The notes under the pieces are model-generated. The model was not told where the DNA came from. It worked only from the letters and a program-made list of their open reading frames with translations, and made no database searches. A program made the translations under genes and the position numbers. This document shows, piece by piece, positions 43,652 to 50,826 of a DNA stretch of 64,000 bases. The DNA lies in NCBI GenBank assembly GCA_002372315.1, contig DFFU01000003.1:36913-100912 (forward strand), read 5' to 3'. This DNA comes from Alphaproteobacteria bacterium UBA3768. Lineage in GTDB: Bacteria; Pseudomonadota; Alphaproteobacteria; CAAHEQ01; UBA3637. The stretch's first letter is position 1. The number at the start of each line of letters is the position of its first letter.

Positions 43652-44362
43652 ATGCAGAAAACAGATTCTTTTTTGGGTGGAAAAATTAAATTGATACAGT
43701 CTGAAAATGGTTTGAAGGCCACATCTGATGCTGTATTATTGGCGAGTGCTGTTCAAATCAAAAAAAATGAAACTTTGTTGGACGTTGGCGCAGGAAATGG
43801 CGTTGTTGGACTGTGCGTTACTGCACGTACTGATTGTTCTGTTTTTGCGTTGGAATGCCAAGAAAATTTGACCCAACTGATTCAAAAAAATGCACAGTTA
43901 AATAATTCTAGGATCAAGGTCTTTTGTCATGATTTATTCAGCCCCAAGGATATAATTAAAGGGCGATTATTCCATCATGTTGTTACAAATCCTCCTTTTT
44001 ATGACAACACGGGAAGAGGACGCCAAAATACGGAACTTCTGTTGGCCTTTCAAGCAAATTTCGATTTAAAAAAATGGTTAGATTATTGTTTAAGACACTT
44101 AAAATCAAAAGGCTCATTTACCATGATTCATCGTCCCGAAATGTTAGGTGAAATTTTATCTGTTTTAGAAAAAAAATTGGGTGCTATTGAAATTTTTCCC
44201 ATTCAAACAAAATTGAATCAACCAGCCAAACGCGTTATTATTCGCGGAATTTTAGGATCGAAATCCCCCCTAAAATTATACCCTCCTCTATTGATGCATA
44301 ACCCCAACGGAACACGTTCTGAATTAGCCGAAAATATTTTACGCAAAGGCAAATCAATTTAA
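43652..44362 (+). CDS. TrmN6-like SAM-dependent methyltransferase
   Basis: A 236-residue protein. SAM-binding LLDVGAGNGVVGLCV near residue 42 and the catalytic N-P-P-F (VTNPPFYDN near residue 113) mark an N6-adenine methyltransferase of the TrmN6/YfiC group, which modifies tRNA1(Val) A37. The N-terminal SENGLKATSDAVLLASAV fits the same group. No ribosome binding site precedes the ATG. It converges with the DUF1796 gene, overlapping by 4 bp. Confidence 0.85.
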   Translation: MQKTDSFLGGKIKLIQSENGLKATSDAVLLASAVQIKKNETLLDVGAGNGVVGLCVTARTDCSVFALECQENLTQLIQKNAQLNNSRIKVFCHDLFSPKDIIKGRLFHHVVTNPPFYDNTGRGRQNTELLLAFQANFDLKKWLDYCLRHLKSKGSFTMIHRPEMLGEILSVLEKKLGAIEIFPIQTKLNQPAKRVIIRGILGSKSPLKLYPPLLMHNPNGTRSELAENILRKGKSI

Positions 44363-45165
44363 TTTTTCTTTTTTTTAGGGCGATATTTGAATCCCAAAAT
44401 CCGATAGTAAAAATCATCCTCTTTGACACGTTTATTAATAAACCAACTTTTTATTTTCTTTTTAAGATTTTGGCGCGCCATCCATTTTTTATTTGCTTGT
44501 TCAGATGTACAATGGTATCCTGAAAAAAGTTTTTTCAACAATTCCATATCAACCGCTTCGCCATTTTTAACAAAAGCACACTCCACCAATGTTAAAAACG
44601 CATTTGCACGAGTTATTTGATATTTGCCCTCTGGAATTTTTTCATTATTTTGGATATATAACATATGGGCTTTTGCCACAATTTTTTCATTGAAATGAGA
44701 ACAATTTTGCGCCATTCTTACTAAATCAAAATCGTCAGCCTTTTTTACCGCCATATAAGCAAATAATATCTTTTTTTCCTGTTTCAAAGCATCCCGCACA
44801 CGTTGTAACCGACGCGCATAACGTTCCCTTACAATTGGGGCAGATTCTTTTAAAGGGACATTATAGGGAAAATCATGGGGATAAAGCATATTGAGACGTT
44901 TATTGACATAAATGTCGCGAGGTTCAGGCTCAAAACGATTTCCCTGGTACTCCCACTCATCTGAATCCAAAATAAGCTGTGTATCAGAAAGTAAAAAATC
45001 CAATCTTTCCTCAAAGCTAAAACCACCTATCCAATCAAAAGGACCACTAAAAGAACGCAAGCCCATGGCCTTCAGAGTCATAGCTGTTGGACACCCCTCA
45101 CCCAAGGAGAAAAAATAATCGTATTCTCCTTGAGGTAATTGATTATTTTGTTGCTGTTCTGACAT
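44359..45165 (-). CDS. DUF1796 putative cysteine peptidase
   Basis: A 268-residue protein from the ATG at 45165. The N-terminal YDYFFSLGEGCPTAMTLKAMGLRSFSGPFDWIGG is the DUF1796 signature with its candidate nucleophile Cys. The C-terminus is Lys-rich. The start is uncertain: 45165 lacks a clear ribosome binding site, and a longer frame to 45210 overlaps ndk by 28 bp. Family members often sit in capsule or LPS loci. Activity is unproven. Confidence 0.78.
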   Translation of the reverse strand: MSEQQQNNQLPQGEYDYFFSLGEGCPTAMTLKAMGLRSFSGPFDWIGGFSFEERLDFLLSDTQLILDSDEWEYQGNRFEPEPRDIYVNKRLNMLYPHDFPYNVPLKESAPIVRERYARRLQRVRDALKQEKKILFAYMAVKKADDFDLVRMAQNCSHFNEKIVAKAHMLYIQNNEKIPEGKYQITRANAFLTLVECAFVKNGEAVDMELLKKLFSGYHCTSEQANKKWMARQNLKKKIKSWFINKRVKEDDFYYRILGFKYRPKKKKN

Positions 45166-45182
45166 TTTTTGTTTAAAACAAA

Positions 45183-45605
45183 TTACACCAATTCTTCGCG
45201 AGAAAACCACAAAGAAATTTCACGATTTGCACTGGCTGAAGAATCCGAACCATGTACAGAATTATGCCCTTTACTTTCAGCATAAAGTTTACGCAAAGTT
45301 CCCTCTGCTGCTTCATTAGGATCTGTTTTTCCCATCAATTCACGATAGCGAGAAATGGCGTTATTACCTTCCAAAACTTGAACTTGAATAGGTCCAGAAG
45401 TCATAAATTCAATCAAACCATCATAAAAAGGTTTACCTTTATGTTCTTCATAAAATTTTTCAATTTGTTCACGGGAGGGTTTTTCAATGCGTTTACTGGC
45501 AATAATTTTCAAACCAGCTGCCTTAATTTTGGCATTAATTTCGTCTTCCAAATGACGTGCTGTAGCGTCTGGTTTAATCATTGAAAATGTACGTTCTATG
45601 GACAT
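45183..45605 (-). CDS. ndk: Nucleoside diphosphate kinase
   Basis: A 140-residue NDK. MSIERTFSMIKPDATAR opens the protein and the active-site His lies in KGHNSVHGSDSSASANREISLWF. It balances NTP and dNTP pools. AAAGGAG precedes the start; it is 55 bp downstream of rdgB on the same strand. Confidence 0.97.
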   Translation of the reverse strand: MSIERTFSMIKPDATARHLEDEINAKIKAAGLKIIASKRIEKPSREQIEKFYEEHKGKPFYDGLIEFMTSGPIQVQVLEGNNAISRYRELMGKTDPNEAAEGTLRKLYAESKGHNSVHGSDSSASANREISLWFSREELV

Positions 45606-45659
45606 GTTATTCTCCTTTGTTAAGTTGCCTTTTTAGCATAGCCAAATTTCAATAGCTTG

Positions 45660-46244
45660 TCAAGATTTTAAGTACGCAACCAATTTTTCCAAAGCTTTTG
45701 ACCGATGCGATTGTTTATTTTTGATGTCAGCAGGAAGTCCTCCAAATGTTTTATCATAGCCATCCGGCACAAAAATAGGATCATAACCAAATTTTTCTAT
45801 TGAATCATCAATTTTTGGGGTTAAATGGCCATGTACTTGACCTTCAAAATAAAGTGGTTGTGTCAAATCATGAGGCTTTAATAGGCACAAACAACAATTA
45901 AAATAAGCGGACCAATCCTTTTGATTTTTAAGCCTATCAAATAACACATTAAAAACGGCTGGATAACCCCCATTTTGCTTAGCATAGCGCGCCGAAAAAA
46001 GCCCTGGTTCATCATTTAAAGCATGAATACAAAGTCCCGAATCGTCTGCTAATGTCATCAATCCTGTTTCCTTAACTGCGTGCAAAGCCTTTTGATAACT
46101 ATTTTCTCGGAAGGTTTTACCTGTTTCTTCAACATCAGACAAACGAACATCATCAGCGCCCAAAACTTCGTATCCTAAAGGTGCCAAAATTTCACGAAAT
46201 TCTTTTAATTTATGGGCATTATGCGTGGCTATTAATAGTTTCAT
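45660..46244 (-). CDS. rdgB: RdgB/HAM1 inosine-xanthosine triphosphatase
   Basis: A 194-residue protein. Motifs are LLIATHNAHKLKEFREIL, the metal site LADDSGLCIHALNDEPGLFSARYA and the C-terminal DKTFGGLPADIKNKQSHRSKALEKL. It removes dITP, dXTP and XTP from the nucleotide pool. AAAGGAT precedes the start; the csp terminator precedes it. Confidence 0.96.
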   Translation of the reverse strand: MKLLIATHNAHKLKEFREILAPLGYEVLGADDVRLSDVEETGKTFRENSYQKALHAVKETGLMTLADDSGLCIHALNDEPGLFSARYAKQNGGYPAVFNVLFDRLKNQKDWSAYFNCCLCLLKPHDLTQPLYFEGQVHGHLTPKIDDSIEKFGYDPIFVPDGYDKTFGGLPADIKNKQSHRSKALEKLVAYLKS

Positions 46245-46260
46245 TTTATCCTTTCAATGA

Positions 46261-46281
46261 AAAACCCGCCCTAACGGACGG
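46261..46281 (-). terminator. Terminator of the csp gene
   Basis: ACCCG-cCC-TAAC-GGa-CGGGT; on the minus strand it is followed by TTTTTC. Confidence 0.75.
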
Positions 46282-46300
46282 GTAATTAAACCAAAAAAAT

Positions 46301-46504
46301 TTATTTCAAGGTTAAGTTTGTGGCACAAATCTTGCCATTTTCTTCCTTTAATTCATAGGAAATTTCTTGCCCTTCGTCCAAACGCTTCAGTTGAGCTTCA
46401 CGTAAAGCGCTAATGTGCACAAACACATCTTTATCGCCTTCGTCAGGGGTAATGAAACCATAACCTTTTTTATAGTTAAACCATTTAACCTTTCCGGATA
46501 ACAT
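46301..46504 (-). CDS. Cold-shock domain protein
   Basis: A 67-residue CspA-family protein, MLSGKVKWFNYKKGYGFITP, with both RNA-binding motifs (KGYGFI and DVFVHIS). It acts as an RNA chaperone. AAAGGAG precedes the ATG at 46504; the longer frame to 46570 is untranslated leader. The predicted transcript start near 46606 gives a leader of about 100 nt, as expected for cold-shock mRNAs. Confidence 0.95.
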   Translation of the reverse strand: MLSGKVKWFNYKKGYGFITPDEGDKDVFVHISALREAQLKRLDEGQEISYELKEENGKICATNLTLK

Positions 46505-46612
46505 TTTTTGCTCCTTTAATAATAAACGCCTTGTCATCAGCCAAAATTCGAAAGCAGTTCTTAATGACAAAGTTGTCTTTGTAGATAAGGATATGCATCC
46601 GAAGACGAATTC

Positions 46613-46641
46613 ACTATAATTTTTTTTCTTTCAAAAAGCAA
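46613..46641 (-). promoter_or_regulatory. csp promoter
   Basis: On the minus strand TTGCTT (46636-46641), 17 nt, TATAGT (46613-46618). Its -35 is one arm of an inverted repeat shared with the tRNA-Ser promoter. Confidence 0.65.
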
Positions 46642-46659
46642 GAGGTATTTTAAAATATC

Positions 46660-46688
46660 TTGCTTTTTGAGGAATTTTTCGTTATAAT
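46660..46688 (+). promoter_or_regulatory. Promoter of the tRNA-Ser(CGA) transcript
   Basis: TTGCTT (46660-46665), 17 nt, perfect TATAAT (46683-46688). A mirror image of the csp promoter -35 region: TCAAAAAGCAAGA (46631-46643) and TCTTGCTTTTTGA (46658-46670). Confidence 0.7.
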
Positions 46689-46714
46689 AAAGTGTGTCTG
46701 TTAGTTAATAAAGT

Positions 46715-46907
46715 CAGGCATATAACAGATTGAGAGTAGTGAATACTTCAAAGATGGCAGAGTGGTCGAATGCGGCAGACTCGCCACCTGAACGAAGTGA
46801 AGAGAGCGCAAAGCGTTCAAATCTGTTGGCCGATAAGTCGGACTTATAACAGATTGAGAGTAGTGAATACGGAAAGATGGCAGAGTGGTCGAATGCGGCA
46901 GACTCGA
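46715..46907 (+). repeat. Imperfect tandem direct repeat covering the tRNA-Ser 5' half
   Basis: ATAACAGATTGAGAGTAGTG AATAC plus the tRNA 5' half occur at about 46718-46784 and again at about 46846-46907. Confidence 0.8.
46754..46830 (+). pseudogene. Broken tRNA-Ser copy
   Basis: The 5' half AAGATGGCAGAGTGGTCGAATG and GCGGCAGACTCG repeat those of tRNA-Ser(CGA). After the anticodon's first bases there is about 38 bp of unrelated sequence, then AAATCTGTT as in the intact gene, but no T arm or acceptor 3' strand follows. It cannot fold as a tRNA. Confidence 0.75.
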
Positions 46908-46961
46908 AATCTGTTATAGGGCTTGTCTCTATCTGGGGTTCGAATCCCCATCTTTCCGCCA
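46871..46961 (+). tRNA. tRNA-Ser(CGA)
   Basis: The acceptor GGAAAGA pairs with TCTTTCC, the anticodon loop CTCGAAA gives CGA, there is a long variable arm, the T arm is GGGGTTCGAATCCCC, and CCA is encoded. Confidence 0.95.
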
Positions 46962-46970
46962 AATTGGACA

Positions 46971-46994
46971 AGTCGCTTAAAATAGCGACTTTTT
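46971..46994 (+). terminator. Terminator after tRNA-Ser(CGA)
   Basis: AGTCGC-TTAAAATA-GCGACT followed by TTTTC. Confidence 0.8.
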
Positions 46995-47019
46995 CTTTTA
47001 TTTTCAATGTGTTAAGCCA

Positions 47020-47069
47020 GTTCGATTGTTATGAATGGAAAACGGGCATACTTTGTCCAACAATCGAAC
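47020..47069. repeat. GTTCGAT inverted repeat, copy D
   Basis: A perfect 11-bp inverted repeat GTTCGATTGTT ... AACAATCGAAC with a 28-bp centre, downstream of tRNA-Ser(CGA). Relatives lie in the tRNA-tail repeats at 6760, 8438 and 11219. Together with the terminator this is all that is seen in 46962-47160. Confidence 0.75.
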
Positions 47070-47160
47070 TAGTAATGCAGTAAATACCTGATTTCATTAT
47101 GTTTTGTATTTTCACGCCTATTTAAAGGGCTTACTGACACTCGAACATTTTTAGGTGTTT

Positions 47161-47721
47161 TTAAATTTTCTTTGTCTTTTTCAAAAAATTCAAAAATCCT
47201 TTAATATAAGGTTTTGGAACGTTGAAAGGTATTTGTATACTTTTACCATACAATTTAAAACTCATTCCTGTCTTATGATTTTTAATATAAGCTTGTGTGA
47301 GGTCTAATGTGTAAATTTCTTTTGTAATAGCTTGATTATAGACAACTGTTTTTACGTCAGAACTATATCTTTCCAATGGAAATTTTTTTCCTTCTGAATC
47401 ATAGGCATACTCAAAAAATGACCAACCATGATTATTAACATAGCTTAAAACTAAGGAAATCTTGGTAGTAGAGTTTTTTGTTTCTGAAAGGAGTTGATAA
47501 CTGATTGATTTATTGCTATCAAAGAGCCCGTGTTCAGCACCTTCAGTTGTCCAACTAGATGACACCCATTCAGTTCTGCAAGTTGTTGTTTTTGAAAAGC
47601 TATCTTCTTCACACAAAATAGCATTTTCTGCACTCTCTTCATTGACAAGAGAATCAGGAATTGTACTTGTGCATCCAGCAAGAATAACCAATAAAAATAG
47701 TGACGTTAAAATTTTTTTCAT
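47161..47721 (-). CDS. Lipoprotein of unknown function
   Basis: A 186-residue lipoprotein starting MKKILTSLFLLVILAGC (lipobox LAGC, Cys 17) behind AAAAGGAG. Two further Cys (about residues 38 and 48) could form a disulfide. The C-terminus is Lys-rich (FLNFLKKTKKI). No family recognised. The longer frame to 47805 has no ribosome binding site. Confidence 0.78.
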   Translation of the reverse strand: MKKILTSLFLLVILAGCTSTIPDSLVNEESAENAILCEEDSFSKTTTCRTEWVSSSWTTEGAEHGLFDSNKSISYQLLSETKNSTTKISLVLSYVNNHGWSFFEYAYDSEGKKFPLERYSSDVKTVVYNQAITKEIYTLDLTQAYIKNHKTGMSFKLYGKSIQIPFNVPKPYIKGFLNFLKKTKKI

Positions 47722-47889
47722 AACTACTCCTTTTAGAAGGGATATTAGCTTATGCTGAGATAAAATGCAAGATATTTTTAATTTTTGTTTTTCCAAATTA
47801 TTCAATCTCTAGCAAGTCATTTTTCTTGATTTTTCAACAAAAATATGCTATAAAATCAGACCAGAATAAATAATATCATGAGACGAGAA

Positions 47890-48078
47890 ATGAATGAATT
47901 AGAATATTTGGAAAAATGGGAATCTGTTTTCAGGGTGATTTTGAAACGTTCAAGAGGAATGGTTGTATCACCAACAGAACAATTTAAAGCTTATCTTGAT
48001 GCAGTTGAGATTGCACGTTGTTTTAGTCCATCAAAAAGCACAGAAAAGGCAGATGTTTTACAGGAAATCAATAAATGA
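47890..48078 (+). CDS. Small orphan protein coupled to a membrane protein
   Basis: 62 residues from the ATG at 47890 (GAGACGAG site); an ATG at 47878 is an alternative. Helical, no motif recognised. It overlaps the next gene by ATGA. A TATAAA -10 lies about 30 bp upstream of the start. Confidence 0.6.
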   Translation: MNELEYLEKWESVFRVILKRSRGMVVSPTEQFKAYLDAVEIARCFSPSKSTEKADVLQEINK

Positions 48079-48965
48079 TTAAAAAAGGTCAATTAGCAAA
48101 ATGGAGTGATTTAAAAATCAGTTGTTACTATAGCAAATGGGTCCACTCAAGGTATTTTTGGATGGTCCTTTTATTTATTATGGTTTTAGAATTTTTACTA
48201 TTTAAATCGACCAAACTATTCGTACTAAATGCTTTTTCTTGGGTAACAACACAGAATTCAAATTTTTATTTGAATACCATAACGGCCATATATGCCTTCT
48301 TTACCATTAAAATTTTCTACGCCAATAAAAAATCAGCAGATTTGTTACAAAAGCAATTAGCATCACAAAGAGATCAATGGTTAAGAGATAGTTTTATTAA
48401 GAGAGAATGTGAAATTATTACAAAGGCCAAAGAGTTATTTGACAAAACGGAAGGGGCAATTTATTCTTTCGAGGGATTTTATTTGTCTCGCTTAGCATTC
48501 CATACCAATCCTAAAACAGGGATAATTGAGAAATTATCTAATAATGATTATACATACTATTATGATAAATTTAAACCCTTATGTACGTTTTATTCTGCAA
48601 ACAAAGAAATTTTTGATAGTTGTGGGTTCAAAGAGGGATTTGAGTATTTAGGATGTTATACGTACCTTTTAAGTGCTTCTAAAAATGCATTTGAAAAAGA
48701 TCCTGAACTAAAAGAAACAAGATACTTTAATGGGTTGAATAGAGCTTTATTCTGGTATACATTCCCAGTTTTAATACATAAGAGATTTAAAGAGGGAATG
48801 GTGGTAGCAAATCCCAATTATGAACAATGTTGGGAAGAATTTACCCCAAAAAAGTTTGAAGAATATAATCATTTTTTAATTGAGGCGAGAGATGCAATAC
48901 ATTCAATGAGAAAGATTTTTAACCAAATAATGGTTGTTGATCTTCAAAATGATTACATAAAATAA
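48075..48965 (+). CDS. Orphan membrane protein, two N-terminal segments
   Basis: A 296-residue protein. Two membrane segments near residues 28-50 and 67-85 are followed by a basic, helical cytoplasmic domain (KKSADLLQKQLASQRDQWLRDS) without known motifs. It is translationally coupled to the 62-aa protein, so the two probably act together. The 250 bp after it hold only the tRNA-Gly promoter and minigene. Confidence 0.7.
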   Translation: MIKKGQLAKWSDLKISCYYSKWVHSRYFWMVLLFIMVLEFLLFKSTKLFVLNAFSWVTTQNSNFYLNTITAIYAFFTIKIFYANKKSADLLQKQLASQRDQWLRDSFIKRECEIITKAKELFDKTEGAIYSFEGFYLSRLAFHTNPKTGIIEKLSNNDYTYYYDKFKPLCTFYSANKEIFDSCGFKEGFEYLGCYTYLLSASKNAFEKDPELKETRYFNGLNRALFWYTFPVLIHKRFKEGMVVANPNYEQCWEEFTPKKFEEYNHFLIEARDAIHSMRKIFNQIMVVDLQNDYIK

Positions 48966-49132
48966 GATGTTATATGAGAAACACTGGCAGATTTAGTTCC
49001 CATTATGCACAGCATTGCCCGCCAATCTTAGAGTATCTTATATTTTGCATGCACGCAACACAATTCTAAGAGTATAACTGGACTTTTTGGGAACACATTA
49101 CTCTAATCATCTTATCACTATTTAAAATGTAC

Positions 49133-49161
49133 TTGACTTTTGAAAAACGATTCGCTAAAAT
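49133..49161 (+). promoter_or_regulatory. Promoter of the minigene/tRNA-Gly transcript
   Basis: TTGACT (49133-49138), 17 nt, TAAAAT (49156-49161). Confidence 0.75.
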
Positions 49162-49189
49162 ACAATTGAGCTTAGCAAGGAGGTTTGGT

Positions 49190-49207
49190 ATGGATAAAGC
49201 GTGTTAG
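49190..49207 (+). CDS. Five-codon minigene MDKAC before tRNA-Gly
   Basis: A full Shine-Dalgarno AAGGAGG (49177-49183) stands 6 nt before an ATG that is followed by four codons and TAG, ending 9 nt before the tRNA. The ribosome binding site is as strong as any in the window. It may be a real leader peptide, or the remains of a gene whose body was replaced by the tRNA. Confidence 0.4.
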   Translation: MDKAC

Positions 49208-49216
49208 CTGACGTCT

Positions 49217-49290
49217 GCGGGTGTAGCACAATGGTAGTGCAGCAGCTTCCCAAGCTGACTACGTGGGTTCGATTCCCATCACCCGCTCCA
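49217..49290 (+). tRNA. tRNA-Gly(CCC)
   Basis: The acceptor GCGGGTG pairs with CACCCGC, anticodon loop TTCCCAA gives CCC, T arm GTGGGTTCGATTCCCAT, encoded CCA. One mismatch lies at the top of the anticodon stem. Confidence 0.93.
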
Positions 49291-49406
49291 TGTGATAAAG
49301 CTCTCAACAAAATGAGGATTGTTTATTTTAACTGCAAACACTATGGCAAGTCCGACAGTCTGATTGTTAAAAATCACTTAAAATCACAAATTATCGGGCT
49401 ATTTTG

Positions 49407-49435
49407 TTGTGTTATAGTCGTTTTTGTGATATATT
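49407..49435 (+). promoter_or_regulatory. Promoter of the glycosyltransferase gene
   Basis: TTGTGT (49407-49412), 17 nt, TATATT (49430-49435); the predicted start of transcription is at the ATG (49443), with no room for a ribosome binding site. Confidence 0.55.
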
Positions 49436-49442
49436 CTAGCGC

Positions 49443-50165
49443 ATGAAAAATTTATTATCTATTATTACTGTTTGCAAAAATGAACCTTTTATTGATCAAA
49501 CCTGTCAAAGTGTTTGCAAACAATCTTGCCAAGACTTTGAGTGGATTGTTATTGATGGCTCATCTCAACCAGAAAGTCTTTTAAAATTGAAAAAATATGC
49601 CCCTCGTTTTAATTATTTTACATCCGAACCAGATACTGGCATATACAATGCGATGAACAAGGGAATCAAAAAAGCTCATGGAGAATATCTTCTTTTTATG
49701 AATGGAGGCGATATTTTTTATAACAATAAAGTAGTAGAAACAGTCTTACCTTATTTAAAAAAAGAAACGGCAGACGTCTTTTATGGTGATTCATACAGAT
49801 TGTTTGAACAACCAAAAGATTGTTTTGTCAAAACTTATCCTGATAAACTAAAAAAATCTTTCTTCTTAACAAATACATTAGCCCATCAATCATCATATAT
49901 AAAAAGAGAATTATTTGAAAAATATCAAGGATATCGCGAGGATTTTAAAATTGTCAGCGATAAAGAAAAATGGTTGAAATTTATTGATAATGGTGTTAGA
50001 TTTTCACATATTCCATTGGTGTTGTCCTGTTTCAGAATGAATGGGAAATCGCGTCAACAATCTTCCTTACTTTTGAAAGAAAAAAAAGAAATGTTAGAAA
50101 GTTATTTTCCAAGAAAAGAACTTTATGGAACAAATATCCCTTATTTACAACAAATTTTCGATTGA
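49443..50165 (+). CDS. Family 2 glycosyltransferase
   Basis: A 240-residue GT-A enzyme. LLSIITVCKNEPFIDQT, the WIVIDGSSQPES nucleotide site, SEPDTGIYNAMNKGIKKAHGEYLLFMNGGD with the metal-binding acidic motif, and HQSSYIKRELFEKYQGYREDFKIVSDKEKWLK near the acceptor site. This matches WcaA/colanic-acid-type transferases for surface polysaccharide. No ribosome binding site precedes the start. Its end overlaps rnhB by 21 bp. Confidence 0.9.
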   Translation: MKNLLSIITVCKNEPFIDQTCQSVCKQSCQDFEWIVIDGSSQPESLLKLKKYAPRFNYFTSEPDTGIYNAMNKGIKKAHGEYLLFMNGGDIFYNNKVVETVLPYLKKETADVFYGDSYRLFEQPKDCFVKTYPDKLKKSFFLTNTLAHQSSYIKRELFEKYQGYREDFKIVSDKEKWLKFIDNGVRFSHIPLVLSCFRMNGKSRQQSSLLLKEKKEMLESYFPRKELYGTNIPYLQQIFD

Positions 50166-50825
50166 TGGTTTCTTTTTCAGATCTGTTGTAATTTGAGTCT
50201 GATATTGATTTAAAAGTTTTTGTATTGGCTTATAGGAGAGTCGGTGAAAAGGGGTTATACCAAAATCCTTCAGCGCCTGCTGGTGCAACTTTGTGCCATA
50301 CCCCGCATTTTTATCCCATCCATAAGCAGGAAATTGTTTAGCAAGCTCTACCATAATTCTATCACGTGTTACCTTTGCCAAAATACTTGCCGCCGCTATT
50401 GACAAACTTTTGCCATCGCCTCCAATAATGGCTTGTGTTGGTACCGGCCACTCATCAGGCAAGCGATTACCATCAATCAGCACACACGTTGGTTGAAAAC
50501 CTTTTTGAACCATTTGCGTATAAGCACGACGCATTGCCAAAAAAGAGGCCTGTAATATATTTATTTCATCAATCTCTTGAGCACTTGCCTGCCCAATACC
50601 ATAGGCAGGTGTAGATTGAATAATTTTTTCATACAATATTTCACGTTTAGTTGGGGTTAACTTTTTTGAATCATTGATTTGATCTGCCAAATCTTCAGGG
50701 CATCCGTTCACCCACATGACACACCCAGCAACCACCGGCCCACACCATGGCCCTCTGCCAGCCTCATCCAAACCCGCAATAAAATGAAAATCGCCCAAAG
50801 CACTTTCACATTGAAAATCTGGCAT
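50145..50825 (-). CDS. rnhB: Ribonuclease HII
   Basis: A 226-residue RNase HII. Active-site FIAGLDEAGRGPWCGPVVAGCV (DEAGRG), DSKKLTPTKRE, and a later acidic ILIDGN-like and ASILAKVTRDRIM. It removes ribonucleotides from DNA and RNA in hybrids. It is the last gene of a minus-strand run and lies 1 bp after the M16 peptidase gene. Confidence 0.96.
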   Translation of the reverse strand: MPDFQCESALGDFHFIAGLDEAGRGPWCGPVVAGCVMWVNGCPEDLADQINDSKKLTPTKREILYEKIIQSTPAYGIGQASAQEIDEINILQASFLAMRRAYTQMVQKGFQPTCVLIDGNRLPDEWPVPTQAIIGGDGKSLSIAAASILAKVTRDRIMVELAKQFPAYGWDKNAGYGTKLHQQALKDFGITPFHRLSYKPIQKLLNQYQTQITTDLKKKPSIENLL

Positions 50826-50826
50826 A

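Noticed and set aside
46714..47007. 97-codon minus-strand frame across tRNA-Ser(CGA)
   Set aside because: It runs antisense through the tRNA and its duplicate; the repeated peptide is just the duplicated tRNA sequence.
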